Origin: a virus
Length of the DNA stretch: 37,973 nt
Strand: one strand, 5' to 3'
Virus record (IMG/VR): IMGVR_UViG_3300011115_000552
Location: 1 to 37,973 of that record
A program made the position numbers and the translations under genes. The notes under the pieces were generated by a model. It was not told the origin of the DNA. It worked only from the letters and a program-made list of their open reading frames with translations, and made no database searches. Positions 6,086-12,817 of the stretch are shown here, in pieces (positions within the stretch are counted from its first letter, which is position 1; each line of letters begins with the position of its first letter).

Positions 6086-6406
6086 TTATTTTGCTCCTTG
6101 TTTTATTGTTTCGATGATCGGGTTAATCCATTTGTGAGAGATGTCGTGGGAGGGTATGCGGAAAACTAGGATGCCTTTCGAGGCGGCGAGGTTGTACTTT
6201 TCCATATCCCGCAAGAATCCTCCGGGTCGTAGGTGACGGCCTCGGATAAACACCCCGCCCTCAAGTTCAATGGCCACCTTCAATCCATTCGACTCCACAT
6301 AGAAATCAAATCGGAACTTCCTCTTGTCATCGAACTTGTATTCGGGCGTGAGCTTCGGGCCACGGAGCACCATCCAAAGCAACTCGAACTTGCCCGAGGG
6401 TTTCAA
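6086..6406 (-). CDS. PD-(D/E)XK-type endonuclease (DUF559 / VSR-like)
   Basis: The 106-residue protein matches small phage endonucleases: FELLWMVLRGPKLTPEYKF at the N-terminus, then the catalytic-type pattern FRFDFYV (Asp) followed by VAIELEGG (Glu-x-Glu), and RHLRPGGFLRDMEKYNLAASKG with the conserved Lys-x-Asn helix. The family acts in recombination, Holliday-junction or branch cutting, or mismatch-type nicking; which applies here is unknown. The start is TTG 6404-6406, which overlaps the upstream stop as TTGA and keeps the family's N-terminal segment. It probably works with the recombination protein and ligase of the same block. Confidence 0.7.
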   Translation of the reverse strand: MKPSGKFELLWMVLRGPKLTPEYKFDDKRKFRFDFYVESNGLKVAIELEGGVFIRGRHLRPGGFLRDMEKYNLAASKGILVFRIPSHDISHKWINPIIETIKQGAK

Positions 6407-6612
6407 TTTCGCCCCGCCCAGTTGTTGCTTGGTATGGATTCTTCTTTAGGGCGATTGCCCTCAGCCACGATTTTGTCCATCTTGTCCAACTCGGCGGCCA
6501 CCCATAGATAAAAGTTCCGTCTCTCGTAGTTCTGTTGGTCGATATGCTTTGCAAGTAGCCTCACCCCTTGGAGGATGAGAAGCCCAAAGAAAATAGAGAG
6601 GCCAAAGATCAC
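6403..6612 (-). CDS. Small single-span membrane protein, 69 aa
   Basis: The N-terminus is hydrophobic (VIFGLSIFFGLLILQGV), giving one membrane segment, and the rest is charged and helical (YERRNFYLWVAAELDKMDKI). The start is taken as GTG 6610-6612 because it overlaps the ligase stop as GTGA; an in-frame GTG a little upstream (6633) is the alternative. Its stop overlaps the TTG of the nuclease gene. The role is unknown. Confidence 0.55.
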   Translation of the reverse strand: MIFGLSIFFGLLILQGVRLLAKHIDQQNYERRNFYLWVAAELDKMDKIVAEGNRPKEESIPSNNWAGRN

Positions 6613-7166
6613 CAGCGAATCCTCATCTTGTGCCACTCGGTAGAGCAGTAGGCGGGGTTGGTAATGAAAGGATATTTCTGATCGTCCTTGCTCACGAATC
6701 CTTCCCAAAGAACTTCCCCCGCCTTTTGGTTCTGGTATTCCATCTCAGTCCAACACGCTTGGAGTTTGTCGTGATCGAGGCGGGGCATGCGGAGAAGAGC
6801 GTTGGCCTTCACCTCGTAGCTGGCGGGTTCGATCTCCTCGATGAGCTTGAGCCGTTCCGATATAGGGAGAGGGTTGGCGGGGTCGAACGCATCAATCAAG
6901 ATGATCGTTCCCTTGGCTGACCTTGTCCTCATCCCCATTATCTCGCCGTCTATGTAGCGAGCCTTGATCTCGATTCCCTTAAGCCGTTCAAGAACTAGCT
7001 CGGAGTTCTTGGCTTTAACTCCGTGGCGATTCATAACCAATCCGGTAGCCTGATCGAATAAGAACCGCCACCCATTCGCTTTCGGTTGGTGGATGAAGTC
7101 GGCGTACTCATCGCCGTAAACATTGTGAGCGCAAGCGACTGGTCGGGCTGGTAGCGGGGATTTCAT
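6609..7166 (-). CDS. Small ATP-dependent DNA ligase-like nucleotidyltransferase
   Basis: This has the ordered motifs of the covalent nucleotidyltransferase fold: HQPKANGWRFLF (motif I, Lys29 as the candidate adenylated lysine), a MNRHG strand, YIDGEIMG (motif III, 71-78), EGFVSK (motif IV, 155-160) and WHKMRIRW (motif V, 178-185). At 185 residues it is only the catalytic domain; the usual OB-fold is missing. Motif I reads K-x-N-G rather than the commoner K-x-D-G. The likely role is sealing nicks in phage DNA. Its ATG coincides with the predicted transcription start of the promoter at 7173-7201, and no Shine-Dalgarno is present. Confidence 0.75.
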   Translation of the reverse strand: MKSPLPARPVACAHNVYGDEYADFIHQPKANGWRFLFDQATGLVMNRHGVKAKNSELVLERLKGIEIKARYIDGEIMGMRTRSAKGTIILIDAFDPANPLPISERLKLIEEIEPASYEVKANALLRMPRLDHDKLQACWTEMEYQNQKAGEVLWEGFVSKDDQKYPFITNPAYCSTEWHKMRIRW

Positions 7167-7172
7167 TTGCGT

Positions 7173-7201
7173 ATTATTAGGAAGGATTTCTGGGGTGTAA
7201 A
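7173..7201 (-). promoter_or_regulatory. Sigma70-type promoter giving a leaderless ligase mRNA
   Basis: On the minus strand, TTTACA (7201-7196) is followed after exactly 17 bases by AATAAT (7178-7173), five of six matches to each consensus hexamer. Six further bases lead to the ATG at 7166, so the expected +1 is the A of the start codon. There is no Shine-Dalgarno before this ATG, consistent with a leaderless transcript. The -35 box overlaps the palindrome at 7197-7215. Confidence 0.55.
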
Positions 7202-7215
7202 GATAAATCTTTTAC
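7197..7215. promoter_or_regulatory. Palindromic operator candidate over the -35 box
   Basis: The 19-base sequence GTAAAAGATTTATCTTTAC (minus strand) is an inverted repeat of GTAAA(A)GAT with one unpaired base. It overlaps the -35 hexamer of the predicted ligase promoter, the position expected for a repressor site. It also overlaps the stop codon of the preceding 29-residue gene. The binding protein is unknown; several HTH proteins are encoded nearby. Confidence 0.45.
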
Positions 7216-7301
7216 CTTGTGAATATCATTTCCACGATGGCCAGTACCGAGCCAGCCCCGATGATGAGGCCAGCGATATAACTGAGGAGGAGTTTGTTCA
7301 T
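7212..7301 (-). CDS. Membrane micro-protein, 29 aa
   Basis: A 29-residue peptide starting MNKLLLSYIAGLIIGAGSVL is almost entirely one hydrophobic segment. The ATG overlaps the previous stop as ATGA and is also preceded by a very strong AAGGAGG, so translation is well supported. Its stop falls in the palindrome in front of the ligase promoter. Peptides of this kind in phages can modulate host membrane enzymes or lysis; nothing specific can be said here. Confidence 0.6.
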   Translation of the reverse strand: MNKLLLSYIAGLIIGAGSVLAIVEMIFTR

Positions 7302-7504
7302 TTGGTTGTTACCTCCTTAAAGTTTTTGCAATAAGTCCATTCCCGATAGGCAATCGGGGATTCATCACGATTGCGGATAGCGTTCATCAGTTTGTCTGAA
7401 ATGTGCCATAGGTCTTTTTTGTTGGCCTTGACCCAATACAAAACTCCAAAGAGCTTTGTTGCCCATTTGCCTTTTCTGTATGCCCATTGAACTTGACTTT
7501 TCAT
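7298..7504 (-). CDS. Hypothetical protein, 68 aa
   Basis: A small basic protein rich in Lys, Trp and Tyr (WAYRKGKWATKLFGVLYWVK near the start). No family was recognised. The leader contains ACCAGAAAGAACCAACC, nearly the same as that before the recombination gene at 5658. The stop overlaps the following micro-gene start as ATGA. Confidence 0.6.
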   Translation of the reverse strand: MKSQVQWAYRKGKWATKLFGVLYWVKANKKDLWHISDKLMNAIRNRDESPIAYREWTYCKNFKEVTTK

Positions 7505-7531
7505 TTGTGGTTGGTTCTTTCTGGTTGGGGG

Positions 7532-7759
7532 TTACTGGCCGATGTGTTTGGTTGCGAGTTTCTGGGCAACTTGCAAGGCGGTGGGGGCTTCGTAGTAAAT
7601 GCCATCAAAGAAAGCGTAAAATACTTTCTTCCCCTTTCGGCAAAGGTCGGCGATGACTGATGGCGTGTTGTCGATGGGGTAGAGAAAAAGCTCTACGAGG
7701 TCATCGAACTTTTGCGAGTCACTCAGGGTTTCCGTCTTTTCCGCTGTGGTCATTTGCAT
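7532..7759 (-). CDS. Hypothetical early protein, 75 aa, leaderless
   Basis: A small protein with an acidic N-terminal half (KFDDLVELFLYPIDN) and a segment VFYAFFDGIYYEAPTALQVA that looks beta-alpha. No family was recognised. Two ATGs lie close together (7759 and 7753). The first coincides with the predicted +1 of the promoter at 7766-7794, and no Shine-Dalgarno is visible, pointing to a leaderless mRNA like that of the ligase. Confidence 0.6.
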   Translation of the reverse strand: MQMTTAEKTETLSDSQKFDDLVELFLYPIDNTPSVIADLCRKGKKVFYAFFDGIYYEAPTALQVAQKLATKHIGQ

Positions 7760-7765
7760 ATTGCG

Positions 7766-7794
7766 AATCTATACCACCCCACCTAATCTGTAAA
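7766..7794 (-). promoter_or_regulatory. Sigma70-type promoter, leaderless, same layout as at 7173
   Basis: On the minus strand, TTTACA (7794-7789) and TAGATT (7771-7766) are separated by 17 bases, and six bases then lead to the ATG at 7759. This is the same -35 hexamer and the same spacings as the ligase promoter. An alternative -10, TATAGA, has a short 15-base spacer. The region lies in one of the few true gaps between early genes (7760-7807). Confidence 0.5.
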
Positions 7795-7807
7795 GGATTA
7801 TTTAACC

Positions 7808-8140
7808 TTATCTTGACGATTGTTTGCAACTCTTTGATGCTGGGGGCTTTATAGGAGGGGAAATAAGGCGAAAGTATGGGGTTCTGCGGAGATATTTTTG
7901 CCTTGGCCCACATCTTAGCGACTCGTTGTGCTTCTTTTTCTTAGCGCAAATTGTTCCTTTAAACTTTCGCATCTCCGCTCTGCCATCTCGAACCATTTGA
8001 GAAACGAGCCGTGAAGTTGTAGTGGGGTGACGCTTTAAAAGTTTGCCAATTTGTTTTGTTGTGAGCCAACCCGGAGGGATTTCTTCTTCATCCCTTTTTA
8101 GAATATGATCGGCAAGTGCTTTGACCCATTCGCCACTCAT
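7808..8140 (-). CDS. Winged-helix HTH regulator, 110 aa
   Basis: Residues about 20-60 form a winged helix: GWLTTKQIGKLLKRHPTTTS, then SRLVSQMVRDGRAEMRKF and a short basic wing. The C-terminal third is basic, low in structure and rich in Pro, Lys and Ser. This looks like a phage transcription regulator. It lies directly upstream of the first leaderless promoter, so it could act on one or both early promoters; that is positional inference. The ATG at 8140 shares one base with the upstream stop (TGATG). Confidence 0.65.
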   Translation of the reverse strand: MSGEWVKALADHILKRDEEEIPPGWLTTKQIGKLLKRHPTTTSRLVSQMVRDGRAEMRKFKGTICAKKKKHNESLRCGPRQKYLRRTPYFRLISPPIKPPASKSCKQSSR

Positions 8141-8883
8141 CAAAATGTTTTCATGTTGGTAGGCACGATGAACTTTCCGTTGCGCTCCTTGGCTTGAAAA
8201 ACATCATGCCCATGTTCGTGAATCAATCCGAAAGCCCAGCCGTGTTGCCATCGTAGTCTCCTCATCTGGCCTCTCGTATATGATGGCGTTTTATTACAGC
8301 AACAGCCGATATTGTAAGCCTCCCTTGAATCAAGGCTCACGCTCTTAAAGTAGTCGATGGCGTGGGTGTGGCCGAACAAAACCGCCCCTGCTCCGTAAGC
8401 GTCTGCGTGTTGCTTTGCTCCGTGCATTGAAGCTCCGTAGCCATGAACAAAAGTAAGCGAACCATTCTTATATACTCCCGCCGTTGAATCGTATGGATAC
8501 ATCTTCCCCCTCGTCTCCTTCATAATGGTTTCGATATTGTTGCACCCGTCCAAAGCGTAATCCCTAGCCACCCCACTTCGGACATTGGTGGACATATCAA
8601 AGATGCGCTCATCGTGATTGCCCCTAAGAAAGATTCGCTCTTGGCCAAACTTAAAGAACGACCTTATGAACTCCTCGCCCTCATCCCAATCTCTTTGAAG
8701 CGAAGAGGCTTGGTCTGTATCATCTGCTCCCCTGCGTATAGCTCGGAAGTCCCAGTTGTCCCCTATGTTCACCACCAGATCGGGCTTGTAGTCGGCACAA
8801 AAAGCAAGCAGGGCTTTGATAGTAGTTGGGTCTTGCTCATCTCCGTGGACATCGCCGGCGGCCACGAACTTTATTGGCTTCAC
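8140..8883 (-). CDS. Calcineurin-like metallophosphoesterase
   Basis: All signature blocks of the metallophosphoesterase fold are present: GDVHGD near the N-terminus (residues 10-15), GDNWD (41-45), the LRGNHDER block mid-protein, FVHGYG and GHTHAID toward the C-terminus. These residues hold two metal ions. Phage members hydrolyse phosphodiesters, cyclic nucleotides or nucleic-acid end phosphates; the substrate here is unknown, though a DNA repair role with the ligase is plausible. The start is GTG 8881-8883, overlapping the upstream stop as GTGA. It removes 20 extra residues that would come from an upstream TTG and places the GD motif at the usual distance. Confidence 0.85.
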   Translation of the reverse strand: MKPIKFVAAGDVHGDEQDPTTIKALLAFCADYKPDLVVNIGDNWDFRAIRRGADDTDQASSLQRDWDEGEEFIRSFFKFGQERIFLRGNHDERIFDMSTNVRSGVARDYALDGCNNIETIMKETRGKMYPYDSTAGVYKNGSLTFVHGYGASMHGAKQHADAYGAGAVLFGHTHAIDYFKSVSLDSREAYNIGCCCNKTPSYTRGQMRRLRWQHGWAFGLIHEHGHDVFQAKERNGKFIVPTNMKTF

Positions 8884-9224
8884 TTCTTCCCGCCCATCAT
8901 CTCGAAAATCTTTTTGCACGAATCTCTTGCTGTTGTAGCGCAAAGATCAGTATCCTCCATTCCCAATCGTGCCAGCTCATAGATTATTTTTATTTGCCCT
9001 CGAAGCGTCATTAGATATGAAATTTGGTCTACCGATTCGGCTATGGAGTTCTCAGTTACACTAATCGTTGGCATCGCCCACAATGGCCCACTTGCTCCGT
9101 GTTCAGCTTGCCCTGCCCTATACTTAGTTTCGATTGCCTCAATCGTTGCAAGTTGAATCTGGCTAAGGTGGTAGGCGTGTTTCTCCGTGAATTCATTACT
9201 CGCCACTACCTTTATCCCTGTCAT
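8880..9224 (-). CDS. MazG-like nucleotide pyrophosphohydrolase candidate
   Basis: The 114-residue all-helical protein contains KYRAGQAEHGASGPLW in the middle and ESVDQISYLMTLRGQI after it. This resembles small phage MazG-like proteins, where an Arg-x-x-Glu-His-Gly loop precedes a helix carrying E-x-x-D metal ligands. Members hydrolyse (d)NTPs or ppGpp-type nucleotides. In a phage with modified DNA it could adjust precursor pools, but this is inference. It is coupled to the phosphoesterase by a GTGA overlap. Confidence 0.5.
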   Translation of the reverse strand: MTGIKVVASNEFTEKHAYHLSQIQLATIEAIETKYRAGQAEHGASGPLWAMPTISVTENSIAESVDQISYLMTLRGQIKIIYELARLGMEDTDLCATTARDSCKKIFEMMGGKK

Positions 9225-9229
9225 CCCCT

Positions 9230-9733
9230 TTATCGACTAGCCCAAGGATTCTTTTTCACAATACTTTTCTTTGCAATTAGTGTAGCTTTCTGTGGAGTGA
9301 CAAGCTCTCGCCATCCAGAAATGCATCCATCTTCTAGGTGAGGTTCTTCCCATTCGAGATGTCGAAGCTGATACTTCTCACCTATCTTTTGGCAAATGGC
9401 ATATGTCTCGGAATCGTCCCATGCGACGATAAACGAGCCTGTAGAGCTTAGGGATAGGGGAACATAGTCAATAGCGTGACTCCCCTTACCTTGGTCGATA
9501 TGGAGCGATTGTGGGGGTATTCCTCGGGCATTGGTAACTTTCGTCCCCGCCTTTGTTCTGCCTTGGGCGTATAGCTCCTCTTGTTCCTCTGGTGTACGGC
9601 TTGAACAATAGATTAGAACTGGAATCTTTTTGCTTATCAGTTCCGAATACCACCTTGAAACTCTGTCGCCAAAACTAGGCTCAAGGTTTTTGATATGCCC
9701 CCTCGATCTCTCTGAGGCTTCTTTGATCGTCAT
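9230..9733 (-). CDS. Endolysin: M15-type peptidoglycan endopeptidase
   Basis: The 167-residue protein has the pattern of D-Ala/L-Ala-D-Glu carboxypeptidase-type endolysins: SSRTPEEQEELYAQGRTKAG (residues 44-63), VTNAR, a SLH...GSHAID zinc-site region (76-89) and EEPHLED (129-135) supplying the third ligand. The spacing between the first His and the Asp is longer than usual, so either His78 or His86 could be the ligand. There is no signal peptide, consistent with release through a holin. The ATG overlaps the stop of the outer spanin gene as ATGA. Confidence 0.8.
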   Translation of the reverse strand: MTIKEASERSRGHIKNLEPSFGDRVSRWYSELISKKIPVLIYCSSRTPEEQEELYAQGRTKAGTKVTNARGIPPQSLHIDQGKGSHAIDYVPLSLSSTGSFIVAWDDSETYAICQKIGEKYQLRHLEWEEPHLEDGCISGWRELVTPQKATLIAKKSIVKKNPWASR

Positions 9734-10005
9734 TTATTCTCGGCTCTTGCCCTCCACCGCTCTTGTTCTGCGATGGCGTTGCTTAGTGCTTTGAGGGCTT
9801 TAGCATATTGTTCTCTAAACTCTGGGCGAACTAGCCCAATAGTTCTTTCTAGTCTGTCCCACTCCATAATGAGTTCGGGAATGTCGGCAGGGGAAGGGGC
9901 GGTGTAGGTGTATTGGGTGGAAGCGCAAGAACTAAGGACGATGCCGCCACCAATTATCCAAATCAGCATCACGCAACTTACGCCGATATTCAATTTCCGC
10001 ATCAT
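9730..10005 (-). CDS. Outer-membrane spanin lipoprotein (Rz1-like)
   Basis: Starting at ATG 10003-10005, the 91-residue product has a short basic N-terminus (MMRKLNIG), a hydrophobic core and a lipobox LSSC followed by ASTQYTYTAP. It is therefore expected to be lipidated and placed in the outer membrane. The rest is a helical segment suited to coiled-coil pairing. The gene begins inside the inner spanin gene in another frame, the classic Rz/Rz1 overlap. A longer in-frame TTG start would destroy the signal peptide. It is expected to join the inner partner to fuse the membranes at lysis, implying a Gram-negative host. Confidence 0.75.
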   Translation of the reverse strand: MMRKLNIGVSCVMLIWIIGGGIVLSSCASTQYTYTAPSPADIPELIMEWDRLERTIGLVRPEFREQYAKALKALSNAIAEQERWRARAENK

Positions 10006-10096
10006 CTCGTTCTGTCCTAGTCTTAGCACGATTTTTAAGCCACCAGAAAAGGATTCCAACAACTCCCGCAAGCGAGGCGATAGTGGCCTCAAACAT
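9932..10096 (-). CDS. Inner-membrane spanin (Rz-like), 54 aa
   Basis: This short frame encodes an N-terminal membrane helix (ASLAGVVGILFWWL) followed by a very charged helical segment (KTRTERDDAEIEYRRKL) and a Trp-rich end, the layout of an inner-membrane spanin. It overlaps the lipoprotein gene by 74 bases in a different frame. It is shorter than typical Rz proteins (about 100-150 residues), so its periplasmic reach is small and the lipoprotein partner may supply most of the span. It lies between the holin-like and lipoprotein genes. Confidence 0.65.
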   Translation of the reverse strand: MFEATIASLAGVVGILFWWLKNRAKTRTERDDAEIEYRRKLRDADLDNWWRHRP

Positions 10097-10099
10097 GGC

Positions 10100-10270
10100 C
10101 TACTTCCGACTTAGCTTAGACAATAGACTAACGATCTTAGTGAGGGTGGCCTCTGGCTCTTCACCCGGAATCAAAGAGGCAACGGCGATCACGGCAGACA
10201 AGAGAGCAACCAACGCACCCACCCAAGCGAATACATCCTGTGACTGAATGAAGGTTAAGATTTGTTCCAT
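10100..10270 (-). CDS. Putative holin, 56 aa
   Basis: Starting at the ATG at 10270, the protein has a short polar N-terminus, one hydrophobic segment (WVGALVALLSAVIAVASLI), a short acidic turn (PGEEPEAT) and a basic helical tail (KIVSLLSKLSRK). Size, single-span topology, basic tail and position just before the spanins and endolysin fit a small holin. Holins diverge widely in sequence, so the call rests on context. Confidence 0.65.
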   Translation of the reverse strand: MEQILTFIQSQDVFAWVGALVALLSAVIAVASLIPGEEPEATLTKIVSLLSKLSRK

Positions 10271-10301
10271 AAGAAGAGGGGGGGTGTCAAAGGCTAACAA
10301 A

Positions 10302-10886
10302 TCAAGAATGGTCTCGAAGAGTGCAGGTGAGGGAGTCTATCTCGGATGTGTAAAATTCATCCGTGGTTCTAAAGGTTATTGGAACAGATATATCATCTGT
10401 AATTTGTAGCGTGCTGGTTGTGTTGAATGTTTGCGAGTCTGATATTATTGGCGCACCTTCTTCAACTCCGCAATATATACCAAAGGCAACATAGTAAGAC
10501 CCGCCAGAATAAATTACATTTCTTCCATCTTCAAGTATGTCGGATGATGTTGAAATTGATATTGGGTTATCGAAAACAGTTAATGGTGGCCTTGGAATGT
10601 CTTGTGCCCACCCCCATTGTAGTAAGTCTGGATAACCTGCGTCTGGCAAATAGGCGGGGCAAAGCGTGTCGGACATTTTGGCTTGTCCTGTGCCAGTAAA
10701 GCTGTACCCAAAATCTTCTGGCCCTTTTTGTGTTCCGCTAATTGTTATTGAGCCAACCATCCAATATAATGCCATCGCTTGTTCTAGCGAAAATGGCCCT
10801 TGATACCTAGTGCGATTAAAGACACCAACACCATCAAACCCAATCTTAGGGCAAAAGGGAAAGTAGTTAGGATGCAAAAACGCCAT
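10302..10886 (-). CDS. Tail-tip / receptor-region structural protein, 194 aa
   Basis: I do not recognise a named family. The protein is beta-rich with many Thr/Ser/Gly/Tyr, begins MAFLHPNYFPFCPKIGFDGV and has repeated ISISTSS and TSTLQITDDIS segments. It follows the long beta-structured tail protein and precedes the lysis genes, where phages usually place distal tail or fibre-associated proteins. The start at ATG 10886 is preferred over a TTG 21 bases upstream. Confidence 0.55.
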   Translation of the reverse strand: MAFLHPNYFPFCPKIGFDGVGVFNRTRYQGPFSLEQAMALYWMVGSITISGTQKGPEDFGYSFTGTGQAKMSDTLCPAYLPDAGYPDLLQWGWAQDIPRPPLTVFDNPISISTSSDILEDGRNVIYSGGSYYVAFGIYCGVEEGAPIISDSQTFNTTSTLQITDDISVPITFRTTDEFYTSEIDSLTCTLRDHS

Positions 10887-10917
10887 AGAGGATTTCGTTG
10901 TGGGCAACTGCCCAGAG

Positions 10918-12540
10918 TTAATAGCCGATGACGGTTATGCGGTAGGTGGCGGTGTTCACATCAATGGCGGCACTATCAGAATTTGTGCAACTAAGGCAGA
11001 CGGTATTCGTCTTGTACGCCACGCCTTGAATGACTGCCCCCGCTGAAACTGCCGATGGTAAGCCAAGCAAAACAATCCCATTGACGGTAGCACCAGTAAC
11101 CACTACATCCCGATAATGCTGATCGTTTCCGTTGACTGTTCCAAAGGTGACGGAGGTAAGGGTGGTGACGGTATAGGAAGATTGCGGGAGAACTCCGTAG
11201 CTAACTCCGCTTGCAATCAGCCCGACATTGATTAGGCCAGAAACAACATTCCCATTTGATGTCTGGGCAGTTGGTGTGCTCCCGTAAAAACCCATGACGC
11301 CCGATAAGGCTAGGCCAGTAGAAAAACTAACGACATTCGAGCCAGCGCTGTTTACTAGGGTGCGGTCGCCATAGTTTACTGCGGTCACGCCGGTGGAAGA
11401 TTTTAGGGCGCGGTTGGCCGCATTAACATTCGTTGCAGAATCCGCAATAAATCCAGCGTCCACTTGTGCCTTGGTGTAGTAGAGCGCCAAATCGGCAGGG
11501 ACCAGTGCCCCGGTCAAAATAAGATCCTTACTAATTGAGGTGGTGTACTGGAGAAGGGTCTTTGTCTGGCCACTCTCCGTCATCTCAATCTCTAGGGTGG
11601 GCGTGATAGTATCAGTTCCCGCCTCGTTGAATAGTTCTTCCATCTCGCTCGTGGACATGGTGACGGTGGAGGTATACCAGCTATAAGTTTGTATGCCTGT
11701 GGAATCTAGGGTCAAGGCGGTCGAAACATTTTGTAGGCCGAGAGCGTTAACAAAGGATATGATCAATCCCCTCTTTGAATCGCTAAAAACCGAGATGTTT
11801 CCCGATCCAATTCCAGTTATTGCAGATAAAATTGTAGCCGTACTATCAGCGGTTTGATCGTAGGAAAGGGCAACCGAGTAGCCACCATAAGCCAAACTAT
11901 ACGAACCACCATAAACATCGTTTCCGATTGTAAGGGCGTAGGTCTCGTTTAATGATGCCGAGCCCTCTTGTGTTGTTGTGAGGGCAACGCCAGTACCAGA
12001 AACAGAAGTAAAGGAACTAGAAAAGACGGCAGGGCTACGGCTTAAGGAAACAATCTGCTGAGCGTAGACGGAGGCGGTGGGGACACGACGGGTGTTGACT
12101 TGAACCGCCGCCGTTGGGAATAGGGTGAAGGACAACGCTCCAAAGCTGAGAGCCGTGTTAGCGGTGGCCGCCGTGATAATCCAAGCTGAACCCGAATCTC
12201 CGTAGGTTGTAACGGTTACATTCCCTGCAATAGCACTAACCGCAGAAAGCACTTGAGCCGTTGTTGCGTTAAAGGATATGGCCGTTGAAGTTCCGGTTGT
12301 CGTGGTTAGTTTGAATTGCCCATCAGTTGCAACTGCGTCGATGTTGCCTATTCCTAACGAAAACGAGGGAGAGGATAGAACTGCGTCTGTATATGCTCCG
12401 CTTTCGTTCCTTTCTAATACTCTCAATCGAAAGGGGTAGACATCGTTGCGGGTAAAGGCTGGCAAAGAACCGTAGGGGGCAGAGCCACCATTGATAAGGC
12501 CACTAGATTTGTCGAGAAGAATGTCGATGTTTGATGCCAT
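10918..12540 (-). CDS. Tail fibre/spike-type structural protein, 540 aa
   Basis: The protein is almost entirely beta-prone (Thr, Ser, Val, Gly, Ala) with two copies of a module seen in phage tail proteins: residues about 65-150 (GQFKLTTTTGTSTAISFNAT, then VTVTTYGDSGSAWIITA) and about 180-280 (a parallel set with GNISVFSDSKRGLIISF). The C-terminus ends in YRITVIGY, a closing strand often found in fibre-like proteins. It likely forms part of the tail tip or adsorption apparatus. An AAGGA with an ACCAACC leader precedes the ATG. Confidence 0.65.
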   Translation of the reverse strand: MASNIDILLDKSSGLINGGSAPYGSLPAFTRNDVYPFRLRVLERNESGAYTDAVLSSPSFSLGIGNIDAVATDGQFKLTTTTGTSTAISFNATTAQVLSAVSAIAGNVTVTTYGDSGSAWIITAATANTALSFGALSFTLFPTAAVQVNTRRVPTASVYAQQIVSLSRSPAVFSSSFTSVSGTGVALTTTQEGSASLNETYALTIGNDVYGGSYSLAYGGYSVALSYDQTADSTATILSAITGIGSGNISVFSDSKRGLIISFVNALGLQNVSTALTLDSTGIQTYSWYTSTVTMSTSEMEELFNEAGTDTITPTLEIEMTESGQTKTLLQYTTSISKDLILTGALVPADLALYYTKAQVDAGFIADSATNVNAANRALKSSTGVTAVNYGDRTLVNSAGSNVVSFSTGLALSGVMGFYGSTPTAQTSNGNVVSGLINVGLIASGVSYGVLPQSSYTVTTLTSVTFGTVNGNDQHYRDVVVTGATVNGIVLLGLPSAVSAGAVIQGVAYKTNTVCLSCTNSDSAAIDVNTATYRITVIGY

Positions 12541-12559
12541 ATTGGTTGGTCCTTGTCAC

Positions 12560-12811
12560 CTACTGGGCTTTTTTGGGAGCAACATAGGTATAGACAACTA
12601 TTGTTGATGGTTCTCCATTGGAACATACATTTAATGTAACTCTTTCTGCATCTAAGTGTAGTTTAATTCCGTCATCTGTTTCTTCTGTTTTTATTGAGTA
12701 TCCAGCAAGCGGAACAGTACACTCGATTCTTCTAACCACTCCCCGAAAATGGTTGCCAGATAGTTTTAAGTCCTTATCTGGGAGCATAGTGAGCTTGGGT
12801 TCTCGTGCCAT
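12560..12811 (-). CDS. Small tail-region protein, 83 aa
   Basis: A small, probably beta-sandwich protein: FRGVVRRIECTVPLAGYSIK, then GIKLHLDAERVTLNV and TIVVYTYVAP form alternating strands. No family was recognised. Its place between two tail structural genes suggests a minor tail component or chaperone. Confidence 0.6.
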   Translation of the reverse strand: MAREPKLTMLPDKDLKLSGNHFRGVVRRIECTVPLAGYSIKTEETDDGIKLHLDAERVTLNVCSNGEPSTIVVYTYVAPKKAQ

Positions 12812-12817
12812 AAAATC

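Noticed and set aside
7719-7913. 64-residue minus-strand frame across the gap at 7760-7807
   Set aside because: It overlaps the HTH gene and the 75-residue gene in another frame, has no initiation signal, and the gap is better explained as a promoter.
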